Positions 27,351 to 38,695 of a DNA stretch of 64,000 nucleotides are shown piece after piece. Origin of the DNA: JAVKDP01 sp040222185. GTDB lineage: Bacteria > Bacteroidota > Rhodothermia > Balneolales > Balneolaceae. The notes under the pieces were generated by a model. The model was not told the origin of the DNA, ran no database searches, and saw only the letters and a program-made list of their open reading frames with translations. Both the position numbers and the translations under genes were made by a program. The stretch covers positions 15,785 to 79,784 of the forward strand of contig JAVKDP010000025.1 in the NCBI GenBank assembly GCA_040222185.1, given 5' to 3'. Each line of letters opens with the position of its first letter. Position 1 is the stretch's first letter.

Positions 27351-27515
27351 TTATTTAATTTCTTTGTGTGTGGTGTGTTTCCTAAGAACAGGATTGTATT
27401 TCTTTAGTTCCATGCGTTCAGTCTGCGTACGTCTGTTCTTCGTAGTCACATAACGTGAAGAACCCGGTTTTTCAGTACACTCTAAAATCACTTGAACTCT
27501 ATTGCCTTTTGCCAT
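27351..27515 (-). CDS. rpmG: 50S ribosomal protein L33
   Basis: 54 residues, typical for L33: [20 protein letters not shown], then [20 protein letters not shown], then [14 protein letters not shown]. Only one Cys is retained, so this is a zinc-free version. Too short for many automatic calls. It sits 4 bp after rpmB in a conserved rpmB-rpmG-DUF4295 order. Confidence 0.96.
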   Translation of the reverse strand: MAKGNRVQVILECTEKPGSSRYVTTKNRRTQTERMELKKYNPVLRKHTTHKEIK

Positions 27516-27519
27516 TAGT

Positions 27520-27765
27520 TTATACTGCTTTTAATAGGGTTCCTTTTCGACGCGCATCCTTTAGAACTTCAGTAATACCATTTTTGTTAATGGTTCTGAG
27601 AGTTTTCGCAGATACTTTTAGAGTAATCCATCGGTCCTCTTCAGGGATGTAAAAGCGTCTTTTTTGTAAATTCAAATGAAAGCGGTGCTTAGTCTTGTTA
27701 TTAGACTTAGAAGAACGGTAACCGTTCATCGCTTTTTTTCCAGTAATATCGTCTCTTCGCGACAT
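27520..27765 (-). CDS. rpmB: 50S ribosomal protein L28
   Basis: 81 residues. Large-subunit protein needed for 70S assembly. Recognised from [40 protein letters not shown] and [19 protein letters not shown]. No zinc-binding CXXC is present. First gene of its operon, divergent from gyrB across a 278 bp spacer that contains two DnaA boxes. Confidence 0.97.
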   Translation of the reverse strand: MSRRDDITGKKAMNGYRSSKSNNKTKHRFHLNLQKRRFYIPEEDRWITLKVSAKTLRTINKNGITEVLKDARRKGTLLKAV

Positions 27766-27863
27766 TTTGATCTAATTAATTCGTTTTCAAAATAGACCCC
27801 AAAGATAGAGGTATAATTCTCAAAATTCAATGATTTTGATTACTAAAATTCATAAAAATTGAG

Positions 27864-27892
27864 TTATCCACTGAAAAAGTATTTTATCCACA
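27864..27892 (+). promoter_or_regulatory. Two DnaA boxes upstream of gyrB
   Basis: TTATCCACT (27864-27872) and a consensus TTATCCACA (27884-27892) lie in the same orientation with starts 20 bp apart, in an AT-rich spacer between divergent rpmB and gyrB. The rest of the 278 bp spacer holds no other gene. The boxes may let DnaA regulate gyrB, or mark a secondary origin-like site. Confidence 0.7.
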
Positions 27893-28010
27893 TTAGAAAC
27901 AACAGGTTTAGCCCTCAAATTCTCGTTCTTACAGCTTATCTCTATTTTTTTGAATATTGACCCTGCCTTTTTTTGTTTTTGACCTTATAAGCCCTATTTT
28001 CTGGCGTTAA

Positions 28011-29981
<1,971 letters not shown>

Positions 29982-30013
29982 TAGATATTCTAAAGGACTT
30001 AAGAAACTGATTT

Positions 30014-32503
30014 ATGGCTAGAGAAAAAATTATTCCAATAACCATTGAAGACGAAATGCAATCATCGTACATCGATTATTCGATGTCGGTTATCGTTTCT
30101 CGTGCACTTCCGGATGTTAGAGACGGGTTAAAGCCTGTTCATAGAAGGGCTTTATATGGTATGAGTGACCTGGGAATGCTTCACAATCGTGGGTACAAAA
30201 AAAGTGCTCGTATTGTTGGTGAAGTATTAGGTAAGTATCACCCGCATGGTGATACCGCCGTTTATGACACCATTGTTCGTATGGTTCAAAAATTCTCTTT
30301 GAGGTATCCTTTAGTAGACGGGCAGGGAAACTTTGGTTCGGTTGATGGCGATTCTGCAGCCGCGATGCGTTATACAGAAGTTCGTATGGATCGAATTGCT
30401 GAAGAGCTTCTTAATGACATCAATAAAGAGACTGTTGATTACCAGTCAAACTTTGATGATACATTACAGGAGCCAACCGTTCTTCCGGGAACCTTGCCTA
30501 ACCTTTTGGTAAACGGATCTTCTGGTATCGCAGTAGGTATGGCCACAAATATGGCTCCTCATAACCTCACTGAAGTTATTGATGGTATTGTACAATACAT
30601 CGACAATAACGATATCGAGCTAAAAGAACTGATGAAAACCATTACCGCTCCTGATTTTCCAACAGGTGGTATTATTTATGGTTATGAAGGTGTTAAAGAT
30701 GCTTATGAGACCGGTCGTGGTAAAGTAGTCATCCGGGCCCGGGCCAACACCGAAGAGTTAAGGGGTGGCAGAGAGCAAATCGTAATTACTGAAATTCCTT
30801 ACCAGGTTAATAAAAGTTCCCTTATTCAAAAGATTGCAGAGCTGGTTAACCATGAAAAAATTACTGAGATCTCTGAGGTTCGTGATGAATCCGATAGAGA
30901 GGGTATGCGAGTTGTTATCATTCTTAAAAGAACTGCCAATGCGGGGGTTGTGCTTAACCAACTCTACAAGTACACCCAAATGCAGACTACTTTTGGAATC
31001 ATAAACCTTGCTCTTGTTCAGGGGCGTCCAAAAGTTATGAATCTTAAGGAGCTTATCTATCATTATGTTGAGCACCGAATTGAGATCATAATCAGAAGAA
31101 CTATTTATGACCTTGAGGCAGCTGAAGCCAGAGCACATATCCTGGAAGGTTTAAAAATTGCCCTTGATAACCTTGATGAGGTAATCAAAACTATTCGGGC
31201 TTCAAAGAACCCGGCTATTGCAAATGTAGAGCTTCGTAAAAAATTCGCGCTTACAGACATCCAGGCTAAGGCCATTTTGGAAATGCGTCTTCAGAAACTA
31301 ACCGGTCTTGAAAGGGACAAGATTGATTCAGAGTATAGCGATATCGTTGATAAAATTGCCGAGTTCAGAGTTATCCTATCTGACCGAGATCGCCAAACTT
31401 CCATTATTAAGGAAGAACTCGAAGATCTGAAAGCACGATATGGTGACGAACGACGTACTCAAATTGTGTATTCTGCCGAGGACTTCAATGTTGAAGACAT
31501 GATTGCAGATGAAGACGTTGTTGTGACTATTTCCAATAAAGGCTTTATCAAGCGAATGCCTGTTAGTGGTTACAGAAGACAGCGCCGTGGTGGAAAAGGA
31601 ATGAAAGGAACTACTACTCGTGATGAGGAATATGTAGAACATTTATTCGTAGCCACAAACCATAATTATATCCTGTTCTTCACAGAAAAAGGGAAATGCT
31701 ACTGGTTGAAAGTATATGAAATTCCTGAAGGTGGTCGTCTGTCCAGAGGGCGAGCAATCGTTAACTTGATTGAAATTGATAAGGACGATGCTATCAAGAC
31801 ATTTGTTCCTGTTAAGACGCTGGATGAAGAGGAGTATGTGAAAAACCAGTATATCCTCATGGCTACTAAAGAAGGACAAATCAAGAAAACTTCACTTGAA
31901 GCCTACAGCAGGCCGCGCCGTGATGGAATTATCGCCATTAACATCCGTGAAGGAGACAGCCTTTTAGGGGCTGAACTTACTGATGGTGACAGCAACATTA
32001 TTCTGGCCAATAAAAATGGCCGGGCTATTCGTTTCCATGAAAGCGATGCCAGAGAAATGGGTAGAAATACTTCCGGTGTTCGCGGCATGACTCTTGGAGC
32101 TGGCGACGAAATCGTGGATATGGTTGTTATCAAAAATACTCATGAAGCAACTGTACTGGCCATCTCTGAAAACGGATACGGAAAACGGTCTATGGTGGAT
32201 GACTACAGAGAACAATCCAGGGGAGGTAAAGGTGTCCTCACTTTGAAGATCACTCCAAAAACAGGAAACCTGATTGCGCTTAAAGAGGTTACCGACCAGG
32301 ATGACCTGATGATCATTACAGAACGAGGAAAAGTAATTCGCATGAGTTGCAGCGCTATTCGTACGATGGGTAGAAATACTCAGGGCGTAAGGATTATGAG
32401 GCTCGACACAGATGGGGCAATTGCTGCCGTAACAAGAGTTGTGAATGAAGAAGAAGTAGAGGTTGACGGAGGAAACGACGAAAACGTCGGTGAAGACTCT
32501 TAG
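30014..32503 (+). CDS. gyrA: DNA gyrase subunit A
   Basis: 829 residues. Cleaves and rejoins DNA. Catalytic Tyr120 in [11 protein letters not shown]. The quinolone-resistance region reads [18 protein letters not shown], so the E. coli Ser83 position is Thr81 and Asp87 is Asp85, as in several wild-type bacteria. The GyrA box QRRGGKGM (starting near residue 525) identifies a true gyrase rather than ParC, and the C-terminal pinwheel has six blades with repeated SRGGKG-like turns. The acidic C-terminus ([13 protein letters not shown]) is usual. Confidence 0.98.
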   Translation: MAREKIIPITIEDEMQSSYIDYSMSVIVSRALPDVRDGLKPVHRRALYGMSDLGMLHNRGYKKSARIVGEVLGKYHPHGDTAVYDTIVRMVQKFSLRYPLVDGQGNFGSVDGDSAAAMRYTEVRMDRIAEELLNDINKETVDYQSNFDDTLQEPTVLPGTLPNLLVNGSSGIAVGMATNMAPHNLTEVIDGIVQYIDNNDIELKELMKTITAPDFPTGGIIYGYEGVKDAYETGRGKVVIRARANTEELRGGREQIVITEIPYQVNKSSLIQKIAELVNHEKITEISEVRDESDREGMRVVIILKRTANAGVVLNQLYKYTQMQTTFGIINLALVQGRPKVMNLKELIYHYVEHRIEIIIRRTIYDLEAAEARAHILEGLKIALDNLDEVIKTIRASKNPAIANVELRKKFALTDIQAKAILEMRLQKLTGLERDKIDSEYSDIVDKIAEFRVILSDRDRQTSIIKEELEDLKARYGDERRTQIVYSAEDFNVEDMIADEDVVVTISNKGFIKRMPVSGYRRQRRGGKGMKGTTTRDEEYVEHLFVATNHNYILFFTEKGKCYWLKVYEIPEGGRLSRGRAIVNLIEIDKDDAIKTFVPVKTLDEEEYVKNQYILMATKEGQIKKTSLEAYSRPRRDGIIAINIREGDSLLGAELTDGDSNIILANKNGRAIRFHESDAREMGRNTSGVRGMTLGAGDEIVDMVVIKNTHEATVLAISENGYGKRSMVDDYREQSRGGKGVLTLKITPKTGNLIALKEVTDQDDLMIITERGKVIRMSCSAIRTMGRNTQGVRIMRLDTDGAIAAVTRVVNEEEVEVDGGNDENVGEDS

Positions 32504-32537
32504 TCTTGTTCTGACTTCTTTACTTAGGTAAAACTTT

Positions 32538-32567
32538 AAGCCCTTCCAGTTTGGAGGGGCTTTTTTA
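32538..32567 (+). terminator. Rho-independent terminator after gyrA
   Basis: A 10 bp stem with one G-U pair (AAGCCCTTCC / GGAGGGGCTT, loop AGTTT) is followed by a six-T run. It lies 35 bp after the gyrA stop and overlaps the stop of the convergent WYL regulator. Confidence 0.88.
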
Positions 32568-33503
32568 TTCGCCTAACATTTCTCTCAATAGCGTTGCTCT
32601 TTTTACTTTCAATTCTTTTGGTCCGATAATTTCTACCTCCTTACCAAATTGAAGAAGCCATTCGTTTATAAAGTCTAAATTATCGAACCGAAACGAGAGC
32701 TTAATTTTTTTAGAATTTTCAGGCTTTTGCTTAATTATTTTAGCCGGTAAATTTGCCCTGAAACGCTTTAAAATCGTTTTTTCGACTAGTAGCTCGACAA
32801 AATGTGATGATTCGTCAAATCTGAAAATAAGCCCCTCTATATCAATGTTTTTTTCGAGCCTAATATTTTCTTCCAAAATTTTGATTTCCTCCATTTGTTC
32901 GAGTACAAAATTCCTATTCTCTCCTCGCAGGTGAGATTTTCCGATCATGTTCCAATGGTCCTCATAAAAAACCAGAATATAAGGGTCTACTTTTCTGGTC
33001 GAAATTTCTCCCTTCTTATTTTTGTAGCGAAACTCTAGTCTTTTCTTTTGTGCAATTGCACTGCTAATCAAATACCAGTCTCCCCCTTCCTTTTTTTCGA
33101 GCCCATATTTCAGATACGGATCAACAATCGTCCTTTCTTCCAGGGAGCTCATGAAATCGGTTAATTCCCGAGGCAAGACATTCTTTATCTTGAGCTCTAC
33201 TCCTCCGGCATCTTCTACCAACTGTTTATCAACTTGAGACTTAACGAAGTTTAAACCTACCATAATAGTAGCAAGCTCTTTTGAAGTAAACATCAGCGGT
33301 GGGACTTTATAGCCATCCATAACGCCATACCCAGCATATTTATCCCACGTAACCGGCACATTTATTTCTTGTAAAGCATTGAAATCCCTAAAGATAGTTC
33401 GCCTGCTTACTTCGAATTTTTTTGCTATTTCGTCAACTGTTAGCTTTCTGCCCGGCTGCTGAAGAAGCAGCATTAGCTTTAGTCTTCTTTCCGAGCTTTT
33501 CAT
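32565..33503 (-). CDS. WYL-domain transcriptional regulator (YafY-type)
   Basis: 312 residues. N-terminal HTH_11 winged helix (SSERRLKLMLLLQQPGRKLT, then EIAKKFEVSRRTIFRDFNAL) and a central WYL domain, residues about 140-215, with RLEFRYKNKKGE, VDPYILVFYEDHWNMIG and R-x-F segments. The eponymous Trp-Tyr-Leu is HWNMIG here. A WCX-like C-terminal domain (LSFRFDNLDFINEWLLQFG) follows. WYL proteins bind nucleic-acid-like ligands and often control DNA-damage or defence genes. It overlaps rsmG by 4 bp (ATGA) and thus belongs to the mnmG-rsmG operon. Confidence 0.9.
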   Translation of the reverse strand: MKSSERRLKLMLLLQQPGRKLTVDEIAKKFEVSRRTIFRDFNALQEINVPVTWDKYAGYGVMDGYKVPPLMFTSKELATIMVGLNFVKSQVDKQLVEDAGGVELKIKNVLPRELTDFMSSLEERTIVDPYLKYGLEKKEGGDWYLISSAIAQKKRLEFRYKNKKGEISTRKVDPYILVFYEDHWNMIGKSHLRGENRNFVLEQMEEIKILEENIRLEKNIDIEGLIFRFDESSHFVELLVEKTILKRFRANLPAKIIKQKPENSKKIKLSFRFDNLDFINEWLLQFGKEVEIIGPKELKVKRATLLREMLGE

Positions 33504-34156
33504 TCCAATTTCCTGGTCACTTCTACGATTGCCTTTCCCTTATAAAAGGGATTATCTATCACTTTATCCAAATTAGTTATAGAAACATTTAGAGGAGTAT
33601 CAATACTTTCTAACTCCAGGACAGCTTCTTTTTCCCCTTTCAAAAAGATCAATGTCTCCCAGCTTTTTCCTTGCAAATAATTGGTTAACTCGAAAACTTT
33701 AAATGCATGTTTAGTTATAACCAGGTCCCGCCTGCCAATCTCAACATTAGAAATTGAACCAGATTCAGTTCGGGCATTTTCAACATTGAGCTTTCTTAAA
33801 ATCTGTTTAACCGCTACCAGTTTTTTGCTTACGATATCATTTAGTACAAACTCTTTTTCTGGAAAGCAGATTGCTAATGGTATCCCCGGAAGCCCTCCGC
33901 CGGTTCCTGTATCTATGACATTCTTGGCATTTATGAAGCTATCTGTGGTTGCAACTAACAATGAGTGCTTAATATGTTCGAGGATTGTTTCATGTGAAAC
34001 ATCCCTGCTAACCAGGTTGACTTTACTGTTCCACCAAAAAAGTTCTTCAGAATACTGGCTTAGTTTGACATAGTTTTTGTCAAGAAGATCATTAAGCCTT
34101 AAAAGGCTTTCCTGAGAAATGGAGCTATGTATTACATGATGTTTCACATGAAACAT
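33500..34156 (-). CDS. rsmG: 16S rRNA m7G527 methyltransferase RsmG (GidB)
   Basis: 218 residues. S-adenosylmethionine-dependent. SAM-binding motif VIDTGTGGGLPGIPLAI at about residues 85-101 and the N-terminal FWWNSKVNLVSR are typical. The protein starts MFHVKH, encoded by a parS-like palindrome. The start ATG overlaps the mnmG stop (TAATG) and the stop overlaps the WYL gene. mnmG-rsmG (gidA-gidB) lie near oriC in many bacteria, often followed by parA-parB, which are not seen here. Confidence 0.96.
   Translation of the reverse strand: MFHVKHHVIHSSISQESLLRLNDLLDKNYVKLSQYSEELFWWNSKVNLVSRDVSHETILEHIKHSLLVATTDSFINAKNVIDTGTGGGLPGIPLAICFPEKEFVLNDIVSKKLVAVKQILRKLNVENARTESGSISNVEIGRRDLVITKHAFKVFELTNYLQGKSWETLIFLKGEKEAVLELESIDTPLNVSITNLDKVIDNPFYKGKAIVEVTRKLE
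33986..34001 (-). promoter_or_regulatory. parS-like ParB-binding palindrome, copy 1
   Basis: Minus-strand TGTTTCACATGAAACA, one base from the canonical TGTTTCACGTGAAACA. It lies inside rsmG, encoding DVSHET. It is identical, in opposite orientation, to the copy 138 bp away. ParB/Spo0J normally binds such sites to load partition complexes near the origin. Confidence 0.78.
34140..34155 (+). promoter_or_regulatory. parS-like ParB-binding palindrome, copy 2
   Basis: Plus-strand TGTTTCACATGAAACA spans the rsmG start codon and encodes FHVKH. Same 16 bases as copy 1. Two exact copies of a 16-mer this close are far from chance, although both fall within one gene. Confidence 0.8.
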
Positions 34157-36045
34157 TAACTCTTTAGGTAAACCATGAGTACTGCAACATCACTAGCTGA
34201 TACCCCGCTTATTCTGCTAGCTTGCCCTATTGTTTCCGGGCGAATCTTTGACAGTTTTTGAAAACCCTCTGTAGAAAGGCTTCGAATCTTGGTGTAATCA
34301 ATCTTTTCAGGTATCGTTGCATTTTCTTTCCTGCTGAGCTCTTCTACCATTTCAAACTCTTTCTGAATGTATCCTGAATACTTTATCTGTATCTCAATTT
34401 GCTCAATTGCATACTTGTCATTGGTAACATCATCTACCAGGGCCTTAAGCCCATCATCATATTCAAGCATATCCAGTATAGATACCTGTGGGCGACCCAA
34501 AACCGTGTGCGCTTTTACCGGCTGAAATAAAGGAGAAGTGCCCTTAGCCTCCAGCATAGGATTCATTTTCTCGGGGCGCACAGTCGTCTTCATAATTATT
34601 TGATGAAGAGCATCTACTTCTTCTCTTTTTTTGGCAACAGCATCCATTCTTTCTTTTGAAGCCAGGCCTATTTTATACCCCAGCTCAGTAAGCCTTAGAT
34701 CTGCATTGTCCTGTCGGAGCAAGATCCTGTGCTCTGCTCTTGAAGTAAACATTCGATACGGTTCTTCTGTGCCTTTATTTATGAGGTCATCAATCAAGAC
34801 CCCAATATATGCTTCGGACCTTTTTAGAATAAACGGAGGTTTTTCTGCCACTTTCAATGCAGCGTTAATCCCTGCCATTAACCCCTGACAAGCAGCCTCT
34901 TCATATCCTGTAGTCCCATTGATCTGACCCGCAAAAAATAGCCCGTCAACTTTTTTGGTCTCAAGAGTTCTTTTAATCTGGTGGGGAGGAAAGTAATCGT
35001 ACTCAATAGCATAACCAGGACGAATCATCGTCACATTCTCAAACCCGGGAATTGTCCTGAGTGCTTCATATTGTGTTTCCTCAGGGAGAGATGTAGAGAA
35101 ACCATTCAAATACATTTCGTAGGTATTCCATCCTTCCGGTTCCAGGAAGAGCTGGTGACGGTCTTTATCAGCAAAGCGATTAATTTTGTCTTCAATACTC
35201 GGGCAGTATCTTGGCCCAATAGATTTTATCCGCCCGTTAAACATCGGGCTTCTATCGAATCCGGTTTTAAGTACCTCATGAACCTCTTCATTGGTATAGC
35301 CAATCCAGCAGGTAAGCTGATCTTCACTTTTTGGCAACGGCCCTTTAGTCATAAATGAGAAAGGTGTAGCGTCGTCATCTCCGTATTGAATCTCCAGTTT
35401 TGAATAATCTACCGACCTTCCGTCAACACGTGGTGGAGTGCCTGTTTTTAAACGACCTATCTCTAGTCCCAATTTTTCCAAAGCAGCAGAAATACCTACT
35501 GACGCTCTTTCCCCAGATCTTCCACCACCATAGTTATTCTCTCCGATGTGTATCAGTCCATTTAGAAAGGTACCACTGGTTAACACAACGCTTTTTGAAA
35601 AAAACTTTTGCCCCGTTTGAGTTACAACTCCTTCAACTTTATTTCCATCACTGGTAATTAAGTCAACAACATTGTCTTGCCTGAAAGTTAGCGTTTCCTT
35701 CTCTTCCAGCCTTTCTCTCATTTTCGTGGCATATAACATTCGATCGCTTTGGCATCTTGGACTCCACATAGCCGGGCCTTTACTCCTGTTCAACATTCGG
35801 AACTGAACACTGGACTCATCGCTCACTATTCCCGAAAGCCCTCCAAGAGCATCTATTTCACGTACCAATTGCCCTTTTGCAACTCCGCCCATAGCAGGGT
35901 TGCAGGACATCTTCGCAATCGCCTCAAGATTCATTGTAATGAGTAGCGTCTTTGCCCCAAGCTCAGCAGCAGCTCCGGCAGCTTCACTTCCTGCATGCCC
36001 AGCACCTACTACGATTACATCATAAGTATTATAAATGGAAGACAT
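34156..36045 (-). CDS. mnmG: tRNA U34 carboxymethylaminomethyl modification protein MnmG (GidA)
   Basis: 629 residues, the usual length. With MnmE it installs the cmnm5/mnm5 group on wobble uridine. FAD Rossmann motif [19 protein letters not shown] (residues 12-30), [46 protein letters not shown] and the C-terminal GIDA_assoc helices ([20 protein letters not shown]). First gene of mnmG-rsmG-WYL. mnmE is not in the window. Confidence 0.98.
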   Translation of the reverse strand: MSSIYNTYDVIVVGAGHAGSEAAGAAAELGAKTLLITMNLEAIAKMSCNPAMGGVAKGQLVREIDALGGLSGIVSDESSVQFRMLNRSKGPAMWSPRCQSDRMLYATKMRERLEEKETLTFRQDNVVDLITSDGNKVEGVVTQTGQKFFSKSVVLTSGTFLNGLIHIGENNYGGGRSGERASVGISAALEKLGLEIGRLKTGTPPRVDGRSVDYSKLEIQYGDDDATPFSFMTKGPLPKSEDQLTCWIGYTNEEVHEVLKTGFDRSPMFNGRIKSIGPRYCPSIEDKINRFADKDRHQLFLEPEGWNTYEMYLNGFSTSLPEETQYEALRTIPGFENVTMIRPGYAIEYDYFPPHQIKRTLETKKVDGLFFAGQINGTTGYEEAACQGLMAGINAALKVAEKPPFILKRSEAYIGVLIDDLINKGTEEPYRMFTSRAEHRILLRQDNADLRLTELGYKIGLASKERMDAVAKKREEVDALHQIIMKTTVRPEKMNPMLEAKGTSPLFQPVKAHTVLGRPQVSILDMLEYDDGLKALVDDVTNDKYAIEQIEIQIKYSGYIQKEFEMVEELSRKENATIPEKIDYTKIRSLSTEGFQKLSKIRPETIGQASRISGVSASDVAVLMVYLKS

Positions 36046-36116
36046 TAATCTCTGTTTTTATTTGATTTAGAGAATTAACCTTTCTGAAAACCTTCGATAA
36101 AAGAAGTTATAAAAAG

Positions 36117-36153
36117 AAAAAGCTCTGAACTAATAACTAATTCAGAGCTTTTT
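36117..36153 (-). terminator. Terminator downstream of tRNA-Asp
   Basis: A perfect 12 bp stem (AAAAGCTCTGAA / TTCAGAGCTTTT, loop of 11 bases) lies just after the tRNA gene, followed on the minus strand by a T-rich tail. It separates the tRNA from mnmG. Confidence 0.87.
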
Positions 36154-36154
36154 G

Positions 36155-36228
36155 CGATCCGGAAGGGACTCGAACCCTCGACCTCCTGCGTGACAGGCAG
36201 GCGTTCTAACCAACTGAACTACCGGACC
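36155..36228 (-). tRNA. tRNA-Asp (GTC)
   Basis: 74 nt cloverleaf on the minus strand. Acceptor GGTCCGG pairs with CCGGATC (one G-U), D-arm AGTTCAGTTGGTTAGAAC, anticodon stem CCTGC / GCAGG around CTGTCAC with anticodon GTC, T-arm GAGGGTTCGAGTCCCTT. No CCA is encoded directly after the discriminator G, so it must be added enzymatically. It is followed by its own terminator. Confidence 0.97.
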
Positions 36229-36306
36229 TTTGAGAGCCTCAAATATAAAGAGGTATTGGAATGGAAGTCAATACCTCTTGAAACTAAATAATTAATATTT
36301 GTTAGA

Positions 36307-36849
36307 TCACAGCAGATCTTCGATCGCAGACTTAAGCTCGGCGCTTTCTGGCTTAACCTTACTTCTAAACCTTCTGATAAGGTTACCTTCTTTGTCTACC
36401 AGGAATTTTTCAAAGTTCCACTTAATCTCTCCTTCAAAATCTTTGTTTTCCTGAGCAGTTAAATAGGTAAACAGCGGATCCTGGTCGTCACCTACTACAG
36501 AAACTTTTGAAGTCATTGGGAAAGTGACACCATAGTTAAGCGTACAGAATGCCTTGATGTCTTCCTCGGTCCCTGGCTCCTGGCCATTAAAATTATTCGC
36601 CGGGAAACCTACAATCTCGAGACCTTGATCTTTATATTCTTCATATATCGCTTGTAAGCCTTCATATTGTGGTGTGTAACCACATTTAGAAGCTACATTT
36701 ACAATAAGCAAAACCTTTCCTTTATAAGGAGCTAAAGAGGTTTCGTTCCCATCAATGTCTTTCATTGAGAATTCATAAATTGTATCGTCGATTGGGTTAC
36801 CTATAAACGGTAAAAAAGTAGTTAGTAGAACGGTTAATAATATTTTCAT
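36307..36849 (-). CDS. Glutathione peroxidase family protein, exported, Cys type
   Basis: 180 residues including a signal peptide (about 1-18). Thiol peroxidase reducing hydroperoxides, probably with thioredoxin. Catalytic Cys in NVASKCGYTPQY (codon TGT, so not selenocysteine), Gln in FNGQEPGTEEDI and the Trp of IKWNFEKFLVDKEG complete the usual tetrad. A further Cys (IKAFC) could be the resolving residue, as in many non-animal GPx proteins. It sits alone, divergent from the outer-membrane gene. Confidence 0.93.
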   Translation of the reverse strand: MKILLTVLLTTFLPFIGNPIDDTIYEFSMKDIDGNETSLAPYKGKVLLIVNVASKCGYTPQYEGLQAIYEEYKDQGLEIVGFPANNFNGQEPGTEEDIKAFCTLNYGVTFPMTSKVSVVGDDQDPLFTYLTAQENKDFEGEIKWNFEKFLVDKEGNLIRRFRSKVKPESAELKSAIEDLL

Positions 36850-36910
36850 AACATAGTCTTATAATTTTTCGTTATCCTCAGAACTTTAAACAGAGCCTAA
36901 TTAATTCCAT

Positions 36911-37636
36911 ATGAGACGAATAATTTACGCCTTTCTGATTTTTTCATTTGTAATATTTTATAACCCAGATATTTCCGCCCAAATGTTCTCGGTTGAGAAC
37001 ACCACCAGAAGAAGCATCTTCCCCTCTTCTTATTTCAGAATTGGATTGGCACCAGGCGAGTTTATTTACACTGGCTCTGAGACAGGGCCCAACGGACCCG
37101 AATCGCTCGAACTGGATAACAACCTACTATTTATTGGCTATGAGGCACAGGGAATTTCTTTCTCTGCCGCTCTCGGGAATAAAGTTAGTGGAATTGAAGA
37201 TCAGACATTAATTGATATAGGCCTGGTGCTTTCAAATAGTTTCCCCGTTATTAGAAAACCATCTTTTGCCATTGGAATACCCCTTCAGCTTAATACAGGA
37301 TTAACTACTGCAACCAGCGAGCTTTATAGTGAACGGTTTAGCCAAACCAGTTTTGCTGTAGGTGCCGGAGCTTTCTTATCTATCAAACTCTCCGACAAAG
37401 TATTCTTCTCAAATGAGTTAGTACCTGGTTACGGGTTTAGTAATTCAAGTGGTGGCTTTTTTGGCGGCTCTTTATTCTATGCCGCAGGCAAAAGCCGTCT
37501 TAATATCATCAATCTAATCGGTGAGCGCTCGATAAGCCTCGGTTATGACTTTAAACATCGCGCATTTGATGTAGATGGTGAAAGTTTTGATTATGATTTA
37601 ACTATGCACGCTATTTCAATTGGAGTATCATTTTGA
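36911..37636 (+). CDS. Outer-membrane beta-barrel-like protein
   Basis: 241 residues. Signal peptide about 1-24 (ends ISAQ). Alternating strands rich in Gly, Ser and aromatic residues and an aromatic C-terminal end (AISIGVSF) point to a small outer-membrane barrel of eight to ten strands. I do not recognise the family. The stop overlaps the TTG start of the next small gene, which suggests co-expression. Confidence 0.7.
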   Translation: MRRIIYAFLIFSFVIFYNPDISAQMFSVENTTRRSIFPSSYFRIGLAPGEFIYTGSETGPNGPESLELDNNLLFIGYEAQGISFSAALGNKVSGIEDQTLIDIGLVLSNSFPVIRKPSFAIGIPLQLNTGLTTATSELYSERFSQTSFAVGAGAFLSIKLSDKVFFSNELVPGYGFSNSSGGFFGGSLFYAAGKSRLNIINLIGERSISLGYDFKHRAFDVDGESFDYDLTMHAISIGVSF

Positions 37637-37932
37637 AACCAGACAAGCTTTTACTTGAGCTTGAACAGCTCCTTGAGCAAACCGGCTATAAGCTTAGAAA
37701 AGAGCGGGGCTCGTTCAGAGGGGCAGACTGTGTAATTGAGGGCGATAAAATCGTAATGGTCAACAAGAACAAGCCTACTGAGTCGCAACTGGGAACTATA
37801 GCAAGAGTATTAGGACAGATTAACCTTGATGGAGTTTATATAAAACCTCTTATAAGAAAAGAACTTGTCCGATTATGGGACCAGCTGGCTGTTTCGCCTG
37901 TCATTTCTGAAAAAGATTGGGAGCTGGAATAA
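37633..37932 (+). CDS. Small conserved-looking protein, function unknown
   Basis: 99 residues from a TTG start that overlaps the upstream TGA. Soluble, mixed charge, with a beta-like DCVIEGDKIVMVNKNKP and two helices. Nothing catalytic stands out and no family is recognised. It is tightly packed between an outer-membrane protein and the PhnP-like hydrolase (stop 1 bp before the next start), so it is very likely a real gene. Confidence 0.65.
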   Translation: MKPDKLLLELEQLLEQTGYKLRKERGSFRGADCVIEGDKIVMVNKNKPTESQLGTIARVLGQINLDGVYIKPLIRKELVRLWDQLAVSPVISEKDWELE

Positions 37933-37933
37933 G

Positions 37934-38695
37934 ATGAAGTTTACCTTTCTGGGAACGGGCACTTCTATGGGTGTTCCGGTAGCTGGCGGGTTTAAGCGGG
38001 AACTTCTTGCTCACGATCCCAGAAACGAACGCACACGCTGCTCTGCCTGGATTGAAACACCTGAGATTTCACTACTCATTGACGTTGGCCCGGAGTTCAG
38101 AATACAAAGCATACGCTCAGGTATTCAAAAGCTCGATTATATCCTTATTACCCATGAACACATGGATCATATCGGGGGAATCGATGATCTTAGAATGTAT
38201 AATTATATAAATAAAAAGCCCCTACCTGTCTATACCAGTAAACGGTGTAAAGAGTCTATCGAGAGGCGGTTCGATTATATGTTTGGAGAAGATAAATATC
38301 CAGGATCTACTTCTTTAGACCTTAGAGTGATTGAGTCATCGGTAACACTTGGTGACCTAAACATTACCCCTTTACCTGTTAACCATGGTTCGCTCGAAAT
38401 TCTCGGGTTTCGAATTAACAATCTCGTTTACCTCACTGATGTGAAGTCCATTCCGGAATCAACTAAATCTCTGATAACCGGCTGTGATGTGCTTATTATT
38501 AGCGCCTTAAGAGAAGAGCCCCTTCACCCAACTCACCTTACTATTCCTGAAGCGGTTGCCCTAGTTGAAGAGCTTGGAAACCCGCAATCTTATTTAATCC
38601 ATATGAACAGCTCGGTCATCCACCAGGAGACAAATATATCTCTCCCTCCTAATGTTCGTCTTGCTTACGACATGCTAACCTTTGAAACAGACTAA
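37934..38695 (+). CDS. Metallo-beta-lactamase-fold hydrolase, PhnP-like
   Basis: 253 residues from the ATG at 37934. A longer in-frame start exists at 37865 but would overlap the previous gene. The MKFTFLGTGTSMGVPV start, THEHMDHIGGIDDLR (HxHxDH), VNHG and LTDVKS strand with Asp, and the final LIHMNSS are typical of PhnP/YycJ-like MBL phosphodiesterases. In E. coli PhnP cleaves cyclic ribose phosphates, but no phosphonate genes lie nearby, so substrate is open. Converges with the guanylyltransferase gene with 4 bp overlap of the stops. Confidence 0.9.
   Translation: MKFTFLGTGTSMGVPVAGGFKRELLAHDPRNERTRCSAWIETPEISLLIDVGPEFRIQSIRSGIQKLDYILITHEHMDHIGGIDDLRMYNYINKKPLPVYTSKRCKESIERRFDYMFGEDKYPGSTSLDLRVIESSVTLGDLNITPLPVNHGSLEILGFRINNLVYLTDVKSIPESTKSLITGCDVLIISALREEPLHPTHLTIPEAVALVEELGNPQSYLIHMNSSVIHQETNISLPPNVRLAYDMLTFETD

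Noticed and set aside
30254..30269. Quinolone-resistance mutation at GyrA Thr81
   Set aside because: Thr occupies this position in several wild-type, drug-sensitive bacteria, so it is not evidence of resistance.
36307..36849. Selenoprotein glutathione peroxidase
   Set aside because: The catalytic codon is TGT (Cys), not TGA, so no selenocysteine is needed.
37865..37933. Upstream start for the PhnP-like hydrolase
   Set aside because: It overlaps the previous gene, and the family normally begins at MKFTFLGTG.
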